Shown: positions 54,089-62,451 of the stretch, one piece after another
Layout: every line of letters starts with the position of its first letter
Position numbering within the stretch: position 1 is the stretch's first letter
Assembly: GCF_014279875.1 (NCBI RefSeq)
Contig: NZ_CP047952.1
Span: 1,178,001 to 1,242,000, forward strand
Direction: 5' to 3'
Source of the DNA: Synechococcus sp. MEDNS5
Lineage (GTDB): Bacteria; Cyanobacteriota; Cyanobacteriia; PCC-6307; Cyanobiaceae
Length of the DNA stretch: 64,000 nt
Notes under the pieces: generated by a model
What the model was told of the DNA's origin: nothing
Database searches by the model: none
The model's input: the letters and a program-made list of their open reading frames with translations, nothing else
Translations under genes and position numbers: made by a program

Positions 54089-55533
54089 CAGTGCAGACTC
54101 CGCCCGATCGATTGGTTGATGCGCATCCCCAGATGATCGATCAGCGCGTCAGACGTATGGGGATTCCCGAGCACCACTTTGATGTGGTGGAGGCCTCTGT
54201 ATTGGGGTCTTGACACCATGATTTGTTCATCGAGAAGTCCCTGACGGAGACGAGCTGACCAACGTTCACTTCGGTCAGAGTCTGCGTTTTTCGGTACACA
54301 GGTCAAGAGATGGAGCGGGCCAGAAAGAAGATCCAGCGCTTGGTCGTCGAGGCATTGCTGCAACCGCTCTCTGCGTGCCACAGCCTTCACCAGAAGCGAG
54401 TTGATTCCAACCATCCCAAGTTGACGCAATCCAAGCCAGAGCTTGAGAATTTCCGCCGGTCTGCTGCCTTGCAATCCCATCTCACCACCGTGAGCACCAA
54501 CGGAAGCAGGCTCCATGTAAGGCAGTCCGGTTCCGAAAGCAGCGTGCAGTGTGGACGTATCGCGAACCAGCAACAACGAGGAGGTTTTGGCGATCCCGAG
54601 CAGTTTCTGGGGATTGACGGTGATTGAATCGGCTTCAGACAATCCGTTCACCAATTCGCGGGTTTCCCCGGAGAGAGCAAAAACAGCGCCGATGGCACCA
54701 TCCACATGCAGCCAGGTGCCATGGGTTTGGGCAATCGTCCCGATGGCCCGCAAGGGGTCAATCGCACCACGCACTGTCGTTCCAGCTGTGGCGACGATGG
54801 CCAAACACGGACGCTGCTTAGACGCGAGACGGTGGAGTTCCTCTTGCAGAACATCCAACCGCAGACATCCATTGGCATCCACGGGGATTCGCCGCAAAGC
54901 ATCAGCACGAAGCCCCATCACCCTGCAGGCCTTGGCCAAGGAGACATGGGCGTCATCGCTTGTCAGAACGACAGCGTCAGAAACACCATTCAGCCCCAGG
55001 GAATGACGAGCTGTGACCAGCGCGGTGAGGTTGCTCAGAGTGCCTCCGCTGGCAGCGACGCCCCCTGATCCCATGGGGAGGTCGAGACAGGACGCAAACC
55101 ATCCACAGAGTTGACGCTCCAGCTGCGAAAGACTTGGTGACAGTTCCTCAGCCAGAAGGTTGTTGTTCAGTCCTGCACAGATCAGCTCTGCTGCGACCGA
55201 GGCTGTATTGGGTGGAGGATCCAGATGGGCCAAGGCACCTGGATGGGATGGCTGGTAAGCACCATCCATGACCTGCTGAAGATCATCGAGAAGATTTTGC
55301 GCTCCAAGTCCTTCCGTCTCAGGGAAAGCATCAGGGAGCAACCGCAACGAAGGCAGGGGAGACCGCTGATTGGCAGAACCAAACCAGCCGCAAAGTTGGG
55401 CGCAGGCCTCCTGCAGAAATGTCTGCAACTGAGGGTCCAGGCCATCGGGCGAAGCGAAGGGGGCCAATGGGTCCAACGCTTCTGAAGATGACCGAGCGGG
55501 GCCGTGCAAGAAAGAGTCGCGATCAAAAACCAT
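54088..55533 (-). CDS. Pyridoxal-dependent decarboxylase, group II (aspartate/diaminobutyrate/tyrosine type)
   Basis: 481 residues from MVFDRDSFLHGPARS. The fold-type I decarboxylase blocks are clear: ASGGTLSNLTALVTARH, TSDDAHVSLAKA, the PLP-stacking LHVDGAIGAVFALSGE, and the lysine in TVNPQKLLGI (usual family context DPHKW or NAHKW, so Gln replaces His here). The substrate cannot be told; candidates are aspartate, glutamate, 2,4-diaminobutyrate or an aromatic amino acid. A TTG at 55563 opens the frame, but the ATG at 55533 is preferred. Divergent from tadA, and coupled to the small membrane protein. Confidence 0.85.
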   Translation of the reverse strand: MVFDRDSFLHGPARSSSEALDPLAPFASPDGLDPQLQTFLQEACAQLCGWFGSANQRSPLPSLRLLPDAFPETEGLGAQNLLDDLQQVMDGAYQPSHPGALAHLDPPPNTASVAAELICAGLNNNLLAEELSPSLSQLERQLCGWFASCLDLPMGSGGVAASGGTLSNLTALVTARHSLGLNGVSDAVVLTSDDAHVSLAKACRVMGLRADALRRIPVDANGCLRLDVLQEELHRLASKQRPCLAIVATAGTTVRGAIDPLRAIGTIAQTHGTWLHVDGAIGAVFALSGETRELVNGLSEADSITVNPQKLLGIAKTSSLLLVRDTSTLHAAFGTGLPYMEPASVGAHGGEMGLQGSRPAEILKLWLGLRQLGMVGINSLLVKAVARRERLQQCLDDQALDLLSGPLHLLTCVPKNADSDRSERWSARLRQGLLDEQIMVSRPQYRGLHHIKVVLGNPHTSDALIDHLGMRINQSIGRSLH

Positions 55534-55615
55534 TGTCACCTTTGGTGGCACATTGGATGGCAATCAGAGATTCACGGCTGTGCGGGCGGATCCGGTTCAG
55601 TTCACTCAACAGGGG

Positions 55616-56101
55616 ATGCACGCTTGGATGCAGCGGCTGCTCAACCGAGCTGAGCGCGTGGGTGCCACTGGAGAGATTCCTGTGGCGGCTGTACTTCTCG
55701 ATCAAGCAGGGCGGTGCATTGGCCACGGATCCAATCGCAGGGAAACCCACAGAGACCCCCTCGGACATGCGGAGTTGATGGCGCTGCGTCAGGGCGCCTT
55801 GCTCCTTGGCGATTGGCGCATGAACCACTGCACCCTGCTGGTGACCCTGGAGCCATGCCCGATGTGTGCGGGAGCACTCGTTCAGGCCAGGGTGGGACAG
55901 GTGATTTTCGCTGCCAGAGACCGCAAACGCGGTGGGCTAGGCAGCACGATCAATCTCGCTGATCATCACTCCGCGCACCACCACATGCGAGTGGTGGGCG
56001 GAGTGATGGAAGAGGAGGCCTCGTTACAACTGGCGAGCTGGTTCAGGCAGCGACGCAGGAGCCCTGGCGAAAGCGAGGAAGCTCCGACTCAAACAAATTG
56101 A
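55616..56101 (+). CDS. tadA: tRNA-specific adenosine deaminase
   Basis: 161 residues from MHAWMQRLLNRAERVG. The zinc site is GHAELMAL (His, catalytic Glu) and EPCPMCAGAL (two Cys). It converts A34 of tRNA-Arg(ACG) to inosine, an essential wobble change. The open frame reaches back to a TTG at 55553; the ATG at 55616 is the family-like start. Its last 59 bases overlap the aminotransferase gene on the other strand. A guanine deaminase of the same fold is the only alternative, but the length and motifs fit TadA. Confidence 0.92.
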   Translation: MHAWMQRLLNRAERVGATGEIPVAAVLLDQAGRCIGHGSNRRETHRDPLGHAELMALRQGALLLGDWRMNHCTLLVTLEPCPMCAGALVQARVGQVIFAARDRKRGGLGSTINLADHHSAHHHMRVVGGVMEEEASLQLASWFRQRRRSPGESEEAPTQTN

Positions 56102-57242
56102 GCAGACGGTTCACATTCTCAGGAGTGGAGTTGTAGCCCATTAGGCCAATTCTCCAGATTTTCCCTGCCAGAACGCCAAGACCACCGCCAACTTCAATGC
56201 CGTGGGAGTTAAGAAGATGGGAGGAGAAGGCTTTCCCATCCACATCGTCGGGAATCCGAACGGTCGTGAGTGTGGGCAGTCGTAGGTCCTCGGGAACGTG
56301 CATTGAAAGGCCGAGCGATTCCAGTCCATGCCAAAGCGCTTCAGCATTGCGGCGATGGCGTGACCAGGCATTGTCCAGACCTTCCTCTGCAAGCAGACGT
56401 AGGGCTTCACGCATGCCGAAGTTCATGTTCACCGGCGCCGTGTGGTGATAAACCCTGTCACTCCCCCAGTACTGGTTCAACAGGGAAACATCCAGATACC
56501 AATTAGGAACCTTGTCCTTTCTGGCAGCGAGCTTGGCTTCCGCACGAGGACCCATGGTGAACGGTCCCAAGCCTGGGGGGCAGCTCAGACCCTTCTGGCT
56601 GCAGCTGTAGGCCATATCCACCTTCCATTCATCGAGATAGAGGGGGACACCTCCGAGTGATGTGACCGTGTCCAGGAGAAGAAGACAGTCGTGCTCACGG
56701 CAGAGATCACCAACGCCCTCCATCGGTTGGCGCACCCCTGTGGAAGTTTCAGCGTGCACCATGGCCAGCACTGCAGGCTTGTGATGCTGCAGTGCAGAAG
56801 CCAACTCATCGAGCGTGAACGCCTCGCCCCAGGGTTTTTCGATGACGCGGACATCAGCCCTGTATCGGCCAGCCATGTCGGCCAGGCGATTCCCGAAATA
56901 CCCTTTAACCGCAACCAAGACACGATCGCCAGGCTCAACCGTGTTCGCCAACGTGGCTTCCATCGCGGCACTCCCGGTGCCGCTCATGGGCAAGGTGAGG
57001 CGATTGTCCGTCTGCCAGGCGTAACGGAGCAATTCCTGGACCTCACCCATCAGGTCAACGTAAAGGGGATCGAGATGACCGATCGGCGTTCTTGCCAGAG
57101 CTGACAGAACAGTCGGATGGGCGTTTGAGGGACCTGGACCTAATAAAAGGCGGTCAGGCGTGTTGATAGGTCCAACGGATTGGCGATGGCGCGATTCAAC
57201 CTGGGGAAGAGAGTGCGTCATCGGCTGGACGGGAACCATCAT
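56043..57242 (-). CDS. Alanine/serine-glyoxylate aminotransferase
   Basis: 399 residues. LLLGPGPSNAHPTVLSAL opens the AGT-like fold; the PLP lysine is in SCSQKGLSCPPGLGP, and LDTVTSLGGVPL binds the cofactor. It transfers an amino group to glyoxylate, probably from alanine or serine, removing glyoxylate from photorespiration; the donor cannot be read from sequence. Several ATGs crowd the start (57242, 57239, 57221); the first is given. Convergent with tadA and downstream of apcF on the same strand. Confidence 0.9.
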   Translation of the reverse strand: MMVPVQPMTHSLPQVESRHRQSVGPINTPDRLLLGPGPSNAHPTVLSALARTPIGHLDPLYVDLMGEVQELLRYAWQTDNRLTLPMSGTGSAAMEATLANTVEPGDRVLVAVKGYFGNRLADMAGRYRADVRVIEKPWGEAFTLDELASALQHHKPAVLAMVHAETSTGVRQPMEGVGDLCREHDCLLLLDTVTSLGGVPLYLDEWKVDMAYSCSQKGLSCPPGLGPFTMGPRAEAKLAARKDKVPNWYLDVSLLNQYWGSDRVYHHTAPVNMNFGMREALRLLAEEGLDNAWSRHRRNAEALWHGLESLGLSMHVPEDLRLPTLTTVRIPDDVDGKAFSSHLLNSHGIEVGGGLGVLAGKIWRIGLMGYNSTPENVNRLLNLFESELPRFRQGSCVAA

Positions 57243-57336
57243 TCAATGGCCGAAGCCTACGCATCGATCGGGCCGATTCGAGCCAGAAAGCTCTGTTCCG
57301 ATGCCGCTTGAAACGTACGGAAATTCCTTGCAGCAA

Positions 57337-57861
57337 TCAGCGTTGGCGAACGTCACTGGCAGCGAGCCCTGCAGCCATGTGCTCAAACGGAGCGCGCGCC
57401 AGGCCAAGGCTATTCGGGGGAACGCCCTCAGAAACGAGACGTTCGCAGAGAACATCAGCGAGAAGAACCATGCTTCTCACCGTCGGACCAGTCGGCACAC
57501 CCAAGCTTTTGTATGTATCGTCCAGCCCGTTCAGAACTCTCTCGTTCAGGATCGTGCTGTCTCCGGCGATCAAGGCGTAACTGGCGTAGCGCAAGAAATA
57601 ATCCATGTCGCGAAGACAGGCCGCAAGTCGCCGTGTTGTGTAGGCGTTGCCACCGGGAAGGAGCAGTTCCGGATCCCCTTGAAACAGGCGCTGACTGGCT
57701 TCACGGACGAGATCAGCCGCTTCACGGTTGATCAACTCAACAGCCTTCAGCCTGATGGTGGATTCAGCCAGATAGTCCTCGATCCGATCAATGGCAGATC
57801 GATCCAGGTAACGGCCGAGCTGGTCGTACCGACCGATCAATCCGGTGATGGCATCGCGCAT
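57337..57861 (-). CDS. apcF: Allophycocyanin beta-18 chain
   Basis: 174 residues. MRDAITGLIGRYDQLGRYLD and LNGLDDTYKSLGVPTGPTVR match ApcF; bilin Cys82 is in ACLRDMDYFL, and Asn72 in PGGNAYTTRR is the usual methylated position of beta subunits. ApcF replaces one ApcB beside the linker ApcE and tunes energy transfer to photosystem II. The C-terminal 20 residues are longer and less conserved than in ApcB. It lies apart from apcD, with glnA divergent 214 bases away. Confidence 0.93.
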   Translation of the reverse strand: MRDAITGLIGRYDQLGRYLDRSAIDRIEDYLAESTIRLKAVELINREAADLVREASQRLFQGDPELLLPGGNAYTTRRLAACLRDMDYFLRYASYALIAGDSTILNERVLNGLDDTYKSLGVPTGPTVRSMVLLADVLCERLVSEGVPPNSLGLARAPFEHMAAGLAASDVRQR

Positions 57862-58002
57862 GCAGAACCCTGGCCACGTTGGCCGGAAGCTAACACCAGC
57901 CTCGGTGCGAAACCGCTTCCAGCGCGTGGGATCCCGGGAACTTGACAGAAACGGTTACCAAGCTGGCAATCCGACCGAATGAATTTCCATGAGAGAAAAA
58001 CT

Positions 58003-58044
58003 GTACTGATTGATACAAAACCTGTGCACGGCGATCCCTACGTT
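58003..58044 (+). promoter_or_regulatory. NtcA-activated promoter of glnA
   Basis: GTACTGATTGATAC at 58003-58016 is a perfect GTA-N8-TAC NtcA box. TACGTT at 58039-58044, a TAN3T -10 element, follows after 22 bases, the canonical spacing of NtcA class II promoters. The glnA ATG is 32 bases further on. Confidence 0.9.
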
Positions 58045-58075
58045 CAATTCGCTATCCCATAAATCACTGACGCCA

Positions 58076-59497
58076 ATGGCTACCACCGCCCAGGACGTGC
58101 TCCGTCAGATCAAGGATGAAGGCATTGAGCTGATTGATCTCAAGTTCACCGACCTCCACGGCAAGTGGCAGCACCTCACCATTTGTTCCGATCTTCTGGA
58201 TGCGGAGTCCTTCAACGAAGGTCTTGCCTTTGACGGATCCTCCATCCGCGGATGGAAGAGCATTGATGCGTCAGACATGGCAATGGTTCCTGATCCATCA
58301 ACGGCCTGGATTGATCCGTTTTACAGCCACAAAACATTGAGCATGATCTGCTCGATTCAGGACCCTCGGACGGGAGACCCGTACGACCGCTGTCCCCGAG
58401 CCCTGGCTCAAAGAGCATTGGCTTACCTGGCCGGCAGTGGCCTTGCTGATACGGCCTTCTTCGGGCCGGAGCCGGAATTCTTCCTCTTTGATGACGTTCG
58501 CTACAACTCCAGTGAGGGAGGAAGCTTTTACAGCGTTGACACCATTGAAGCCGCCTGGAACACAGGACGGCTCGAAGAAGGCGGCAATCTCGGCTACAAG
58601 ATTCAGTTGAAGGAGGGATATTTCCCCGTTTCACCCAACGACACGGCGCAGGACATCCGCTCCGAGATGCTTCTGTTAATGGCCCAACTAGGGATCCCCA
58701 TCGAAAAGCACCACCACGAAGTGGCTGGTGCTGGACAGCACGAACTGGGCATGAAATACGCACAGCTGATTCAAGCTGCGGACAACACCATGACCTACAA
58801 ATACGTTGTTCGCAACGTGGCCAAGAGATACGGCAAAACCGCCACGTTCATGCCCAAACCGGTGTTTAACGACAACGGCAGCGGCATGCACGTGCATCAG
58901 AGCCTCTGGAAAGCCGAGCAACCTCTGTTCTTCGGCGAGGGCACGGATGCCAACCTGTCCCAGACTGCACGCTGGTACATCGGCGGAATTCTGAAGCACG
59001 CACCTTCGTTCCTGGCATTCACCAACCCCACGACCAACAGCTACAAGCGCTTGGTGCCGGGCTTCGAAGCTCCTGTCAATCTCGTTTATTCGGAGGGCAA
59101 TCGCTCAGCGGCAGTGCGGATTCCTCTGACAGGTCCAAACCCCAAGGCCAAGCGCCTTGAGTTCCGCTCGGGAGACGCATTGGCAAATCCCTACCTGGCT
59201 TTCTCCGCCATGATGATGGCGGGCATCGATGGCATCAAGAATCAGATCGACCCGGGTGCTCCCACCAATGTGGACCTGTTCGAGCTTTCTGCTGAGCGTT
59301 TGAGTGAGATCGCCACGGTCCCAGCATCTCTTAATGGTGCCCTCGAGGCGCTGAACGCCGATCACCACTACCTCATGGAAGGTGGCGTGTTCACCAAGGA
59401 CTTCATCGATAATTGGATCGACTTGAAGTACGAAGAGGTGCAGCAGCTACGCCAGCGTCCGCACCCCCACGAATTCACCATGTACTACGACGCCTGA
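58076..59497 (+). CDS. glnA: Glutamine synthetase, type I
   Basis: 473 residues from [19 protein letters not shown], standard for GSI. Key blocks: the [18 protein letters not shown]-terminal signature, [12 protein letters not shown] metal Glu, [12 protein letters not shown] with active-site residues, and NRSAAVRIP. It assimilates ammonium with glutamate and ATP. In cyanobacteria it is regulated by NtcA and by inactivating factors IF7/IF17 (family knowledge). A frame open from 58010 runs through the NtcA box and is not the start. Confidence 0.97.
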   Translation: MATTAQDVLRQIKDEGIELIDLKFTDLHGKWQHLTICSDLLDAESFNEGLAFDGSSIRGWKSIDASDMAMVPDPSTAWIDPFYSHKTLSMICSIQDPRTGDPYDRCPRALAQRALAYLAGSGLADTAFFGPEPEFFLFDDVRYNSSEGGSFYSVDTIEAAWNTGRLEEGGNLGYKIQLKEGYFPVSPNDTAQDIRSEMLLLMAQLGIPIEKHHHEVAGAGQHELGMKYAQLIQAADNTMTYKYVVRNVAKRYGKTATFMPKPVFNDNGSGMHVHQSLWKAEQPLFFGEGTDANLSQTARWYIGGILKHAPSFLAFTNPTTNSYKRLVPGFEAPVNLVYSEGNRSAAVRIPLTGPNPKAKRLEFRSGDALANPYLAFSAMMMAGIDGIKNQIDPGAPTNVDLFELSAERLSEIATVPASLNGALEALNADHHYLMEGGVFTKDFIDNWIDLKYEEVQQLRQRPHPHEFTMYYDA

Positions 59498-59506
59498 ATC
59501 CAGGCG

Positions 59507-59776
59507 TTAGCGGTGCCGCAACTGAGCCATGGCGCTGTCGTGGAGATGTTTCTCATGCATTCTTCGACGCGCCCACACCGTCTGCTGAGCAGAAGCACTG
59601 CGCTGATCCAGTTCCTGGTGACTTTCAAGCTGCACTTGGGCTGCTTCTGCGCGGGCAACCTCCTGAGCATGGTGATCCGCCCAAGCCAAATACTCTGCAG
59701 CAGCTCGTTGCCGACGCTCCAGCACGTTGGTGGAGTACTTGATGCTTGGAGCTGTGGATTGAGATTGGATCATCAT
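59507..59776 (-). CDS. Small helical protein with a perfect ribosome binding site
   Basis: About 89 residues. Almost entirely Ala/Glu/Gln/Arg-rich helix: ERRQRAAAEYLAWADHHAQE, ARAEAAQVQLESHQELDQ and a His/Arg tail. No domain recognised; it may form a coiled coil. It starts at one of three consecutive codons, GTG 59779, ATG 59776 or ATG 59773, after the textbook Shine-Dalgarno AAGGAGGT at 59781-59788, stronger than most in this window. That and the composition support expression. Convergent with glnA. Confidence 0.75.
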   Translation of the reverse strand: MMIQSQSTAPSIKYSTNVLERRQRAAAEYLAWADHHAQEVARAEAAQVQLESHQELDQRSASAQQTVWARRRMHEKHLHDSAMAQLRHR

Positions 59777-59780
59777 CACG

Positions 59781-59788
59781 ACCTCCTT
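59781..59788 (-). promoter_or_regulatory. Full Shine-Dalgarno sequence
   Basis: Minus-strand AAGGAGGT lies 4 to 7 bases before the ATGs at 59776 and 59773. Most genes here have weak or no such site, so this one stands out and fixes the reading direction of the small helical gene. Confidence 0.85.
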
Positions 59789-59925
59789 GGTTCGATGATT
59801 TGATTCTGTAGCAATAGCTACCGATTTCGCTTCTTCTTCACAGATCTTTCTCTGGAAGCTCCAGTCACAGCCACGGCGAGCGCCAGGATCAACTGGAATG
59901 ATTCAGCTTGTTCAGGCTCTCCGCC

Positions 59926-60996
59926 ATGGCGCCCAGCTTCACCGAGATTGCATATCGGACCCTTCAGCAGGGACGGAGCCTCGCGGGGTTGGTCCATAAG
60001 GAACTGAGCACCAAGGTGATGGAGGTGGTGGCACCAGACGTTGTACCGCAGACGCAGCCCGTACCGGGCGAGATGATGGATGCTCTCAGGCAGTCGTTGA
60101 ACACCCTTCACGACCGCGATTGGCTGGATGCCGAGGAGGGGATCTATCCGCAGTCGCTTCTGTTTGATATTCCATGGCTGGACTGGGCAGAACGCTACCC
60201 ACGGGTATGGCTTGATCTTCCTTCCAACTGGGCACGTCGCAGAGCGAGAGACGTTCAGGATCTTCCGGATCTGTCGGATCGGGACCTGTATCCCGACTAC
60301 TACCTCCAGAACTTTCACCATCAAACCGATGGTTATCTCTCAGATCATTCCGCAGAGCTCTACGACCTCCAGGTCGACATCCTGTTCAATGGTGCCGCTG
60401 ATGCGATGCGTCGCAGGATCCTTCCATTCCTGCTGAATGGTCTGAAACACTTCTCCAACCGCTCACAGGCGAACCTGCGCGTGCTCGATGTCGCTACAGG
60501 TACTGGACGAACCCTCCATCAGATTCGAGCCGCACTGCCCCAAGCGACGCTCGTCGGGGTGGACCTATCTGAGGCCTACCTTCGTCAAGCCAATCGGTGG
60601 TTGAACCAGGGCCGCAGCAGCCTTGTTCAGCTTGTGCAAGGAAACGCCGAACGGATGCCTTTTGATCAGGGTGGATTTCAGGCTGTGACCTGCGTCTTTC
60701 TGATGCACGAAATGCCCGCTGATGCCAGACAGGCCGTCCTTCAGGACTGTTATCGACTTCTTGAACCTGGTGGGGTCCTGGTACTCGCCGACTCCGTTCA
60801 GTTGAAGGATTCCCCCCAGTTCGATGTGGCCATGGACAATTTTCGACGCGTGTTTCACGAGCCTTACTACCGCGATTACATCAGTGATGACATCGATCAG
60901 AGGCTGGTGGACGCTGGTTTCTGCAATGTGCAGGCTGAATCTCACTTCATGGCACGCGTGTGGTGTGCCACCAAGCCAGATACCGCCACGAAGTGA
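59926..60996 (+). CDS. SAM-dependent class I methyltransferase
   Basis: 356 residues from MAPSFTEIAYRTLQQ. The C-terminal half has the SAM motif VLDVATGTGRTLHQIRAAL, then VGVDLSEAYL and a FLMHEMPADARQAVL block like ubiquinone/menaquinone-type methyltransferases. The N-terminal 150 residues (WLDLPSNWARRRARDVQDL and a tyrosine-rich DRDLYPDYYLQNFH) are specific to the cyanobacterial and plastid version. Substrate unknown. The frame opens with TTG at 59908, but the ATG at 59926 is preferred. Follows a small minus-strand gene; the next small gene is 67 bases downstream. Confidence 0.85.
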   Translation: MAPSFTEIAYRTLQQGRSLAGLVHKELSTKVMEVVAPDVVPQTQPVPGEMMDALRQSLNTLHDRDWLDAEEGIYPQSLLFDIPWLDWAERYPRVWLDLPSNWARRRARDVQDLPDLSDRDLYPDYYLQNFHHQTDGYLSDHSAELYDLQVDILFNGAADAMRRRILPFLLNGLKHFSNRSQANLRVLDVATGTGRTLHQIRAALPQATLVGVDLSEAYLRQANRWLNQGRSSLVQLVQGNAERMPFDQGGFQAVTCVFLMHEMPADARQAVLQDCYRLLEPGGVLVLADSVQLKDSPQFDVAMDNFRRVFHEPYYRDYISDDIDQRLVDAGFCNVQAESHFMARVWCATKPDTATK

Positions 60997-61063
60997 TTCC
61001 CTGACAGACCGCCTTGCTTCGGTGGTGGAACCCCATAAGGTGCAAAGACTTGAGTGTCCGCCG

Positions 61064-61381
61064 ATGACGAATCCTTTCAGGATCCGCTGGTTGCATGGCT
61101 GGACTTTTCAGCTGGTGTTGATGGAAGGCAAGGTTCAGGTTGAAGCACATGGCTTCGGCATTTGTTTGCGCACCGCGGTGCACCCGGGCGAAAGCCCCCA
61201 GTCCGCAGCAGATCGCCTTGTCCTCGCGGAAGATCGTCGCCGCAGAGCCCTTCACCAGGCCTGGATCAAAGGCCAGATGCTTCCCGACAGCAACACATCG
61301 GATCTCCCTCCTCTCGATGGAGCCCTTCCCGAACCTCCCGATTCCCTGGTTGTCGTTCAGCAGCCTGTCGTGGCGGCCTGA
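61064..61381 (+). CDS. Hypothetical protein (105 aa)
   Basis: Starts MTNPFRIRWLHGWTFQLVL. Beta-like N-terminal half (HGFGICLRTAVHPGESPQ), then a helix LVLAEDRRRRALHQAWIKGQ, then an acidic, Pro-rich tail. No domain recognised. The open frame extends upstream into the methyltransferase gene, where it is noise; the ATG at 61064 is chosen. Probably co-transcribed with the methyltransferase. Convergent with the next gene, one base between stops. Confidence 0.65.
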   Translation: MTNPFRIRWLHGWTFQLVLMEGKVQVEAHGFGICLRTAVHPGESPQSAADRLVLAEDRRRRALHQAWIKGQMLPDSNTSDLPPLDGALPEPPDSLVVVQQPVVAA

Positions 61382-61382
61382 A

Positions 61383-61643
61383 TCAACTTCGGCCTAACCA
61401 CCATCCGATCAGGAGTCCAGGCCCGCCCCATCGCAGGGCCTTCCAGAAGCGTTGACCTCGTTCTCGACTGAAAAGCCAACGAAATCCCTCTGGGTCGGCG
61501 TCAACACACCGCTGAAGCAAGCGGCGTTGTTGCTTACGCCGTCGGGATGTGAGATCAGAATGTTCCCAGTTTCTGGGCTGCAGACCTGCCAGCCGGCTCA
61601 AATGGTGGAGTGGTCGTTGATGAAATCGGTGAGGCTTGGTCAC
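61383..61643 (-). CDS. Small basic protein with C-terminal membrane segment
   Basis: 86 residues starting MTKPHRFHQRPL. The first 60 are very basic (SRRRKQQRRLLQRCVDADPE), the last 20 end in GGPGLLIGWWLGRS, a short hydrophobic stretch that could insert in a membrane or pack against one. No domain known. Its start overlaps that of the next, divergent gene by about 24 bases, so one of the two starts may lie further in. Confidence 0.6.
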   Translation of the reverse strand: MTKPHRFHQRPLHHLSRLAGLQPRNWEHSDLTSRRRKQQRRLLQRCVDADPEGFRWLFSRERGQRFWKALRWGGPGLLIGWWLGRS

Positions 61644-61946
61644 CGCCGCTACGCGTCGCCCATTCAGACTAGAAAGAGCTTCTCGCAGGTATCAGCGTTG
61701 ACAGTGAATCTCTGGCCTGACGGTGCGGTGGATCAAGCAAAGGCTTTGCATCAGTCACTCAGCATTGGAGACCGCGATTGGCACCGGTTGAAATCGAATG
61801 CGGATCGTCGCGGAGCTGAGCTGCTTGCAGCAGCGATTACGCAGCTCCTCCAGAATGGAGAAAGAGGAGATGTAGAAGCGCTGACTGAACAGGCTCTGGG
61901 ATGGATCAGACGAGAACTGAAAGATCCCGGCTGCCCACACCGTTGA
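61620..61946 (+). CDS. Hypothetical protein, possibly DUF6439
   Basis: 108 residues if started at ATG 61620; a TTG at 61698 (82 residues) would avoid the overlap with the minus-strand neighbour and is as plausible. The core GAVDQAKALHQSLSIGDRDWHRLKSN, then RRGAELLAAAITQLL and the end ALGWIRRELKDPGC, resembles a small helical cyanobacterial family (I believe DUF6439, from memory). Function unknown. Its end overlaps the RsbW-like gene on the other strand by 41 bases. Confidence 0.65.
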   Translation: MKSVRLGHRRYASPIQTRKSFSQVSALTVNLWPDGAVDQAKALHQSLSIGDRDWHRLKSNADRRGAELLAAAITQLLQNGERGDVEALTEQALGWIRRELKDPGCPHR

Positions 61947-62370
61947 CAATGCTGGGAGATCGCCGAGGTCGGCGACACGCCAGCTGCACCCTGTTACCGC
62001 GTGAGCTCCAGCGGATGTCATCAAAACATTGGTGCATGAGAAATAAGCCCCGCCCATGATCCGCATCCAACTGCTCAGGCAGGCAGGCGATGCGCGCGGG
62101 GCCGGGAAGCCCATTGCCCTCATCTTGAATCTGCCAGATCAACCAGTTGGGAGTGAGAATCCGACGAATGCGCAGACATTTGCCAGGATCACCGGCATTG
62201 CCATGACGCACGGCATTGACGATGGCTTCCTGCAATCCGAGCTGCAACCTGCAAGAGGTTTCCTGGCAATCAACAGGCTCGAGAAGCAGCTCCAGGAGAG
62301 GGCTCAGCTGCAACGTTGACGGGAGGATGAAATCAGCCCACCGAAAGACAGGCAGATAGCGGCTGAACAT
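61906..62370 (-). CDS. RsbW-like anti-sigma factor / Ser kinase (HATPase_c_2)
   Basis: 154 residues, ATG at 62370. The GHKL ATPase motifs are present: N-box LGLQEAIVNAVRHGNAG, G1 IQDEGNGLP, G2 GRGLFLMHQCFDDI, with the ending SRGNRVQLACRR. Such proteins bind a sigma factor or phosphorylate an anti-anti-sigma serine. No STAS partner or PP2C phosphatase is nearby. The only sigma factor in the window is 60 kb away; any link is speculation. Confidence 0.82.
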   Translation of the reverse strand: MFSRYLPVFRWADFILPSTLQLSPLLELLLEPVDCQETSCRLQLGLQEAIVNAVRHGNAGDPGKCLRIRRILTPNWLIWQIQDEGNGLPGPARIACLPEQLDADHGRGLFLMHQCFDDIRWSSRGNRVQLACRRPRRSPSIVNGVGSRDLSVLV

Positions 62371-62451
62371 TCGGACTGATCCATCCTTCTTCGACCATAA
62401 CGAGGGGAGAAGGCCATGCCAAACACAAGGAGATGAAGGCCTCCCCAGGAT

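Noticed and set aside
58010-58075. 22-codon extension of glnA
   Set aside because: It would begin inside the NtcA box and upstream of the predicted transcription start.
59490-59507. ACGCCTG/CAGGCGT hairpin at the end of glnA
   Set aside because: Seven base pairs overlapping the stop codon with no U tract; too weak to call a terminator.
59818-59930. Short hydrophobic-then-basic peptide at the end of a long minus-strand frame (LILALAVAVTGAS, then a KKKRNR tail)
   Set aside because: Looks like a tiny membrane peptide, but no credible ATG or ribosome site; the rest of the frame is antisense to the methyltransferase gene.
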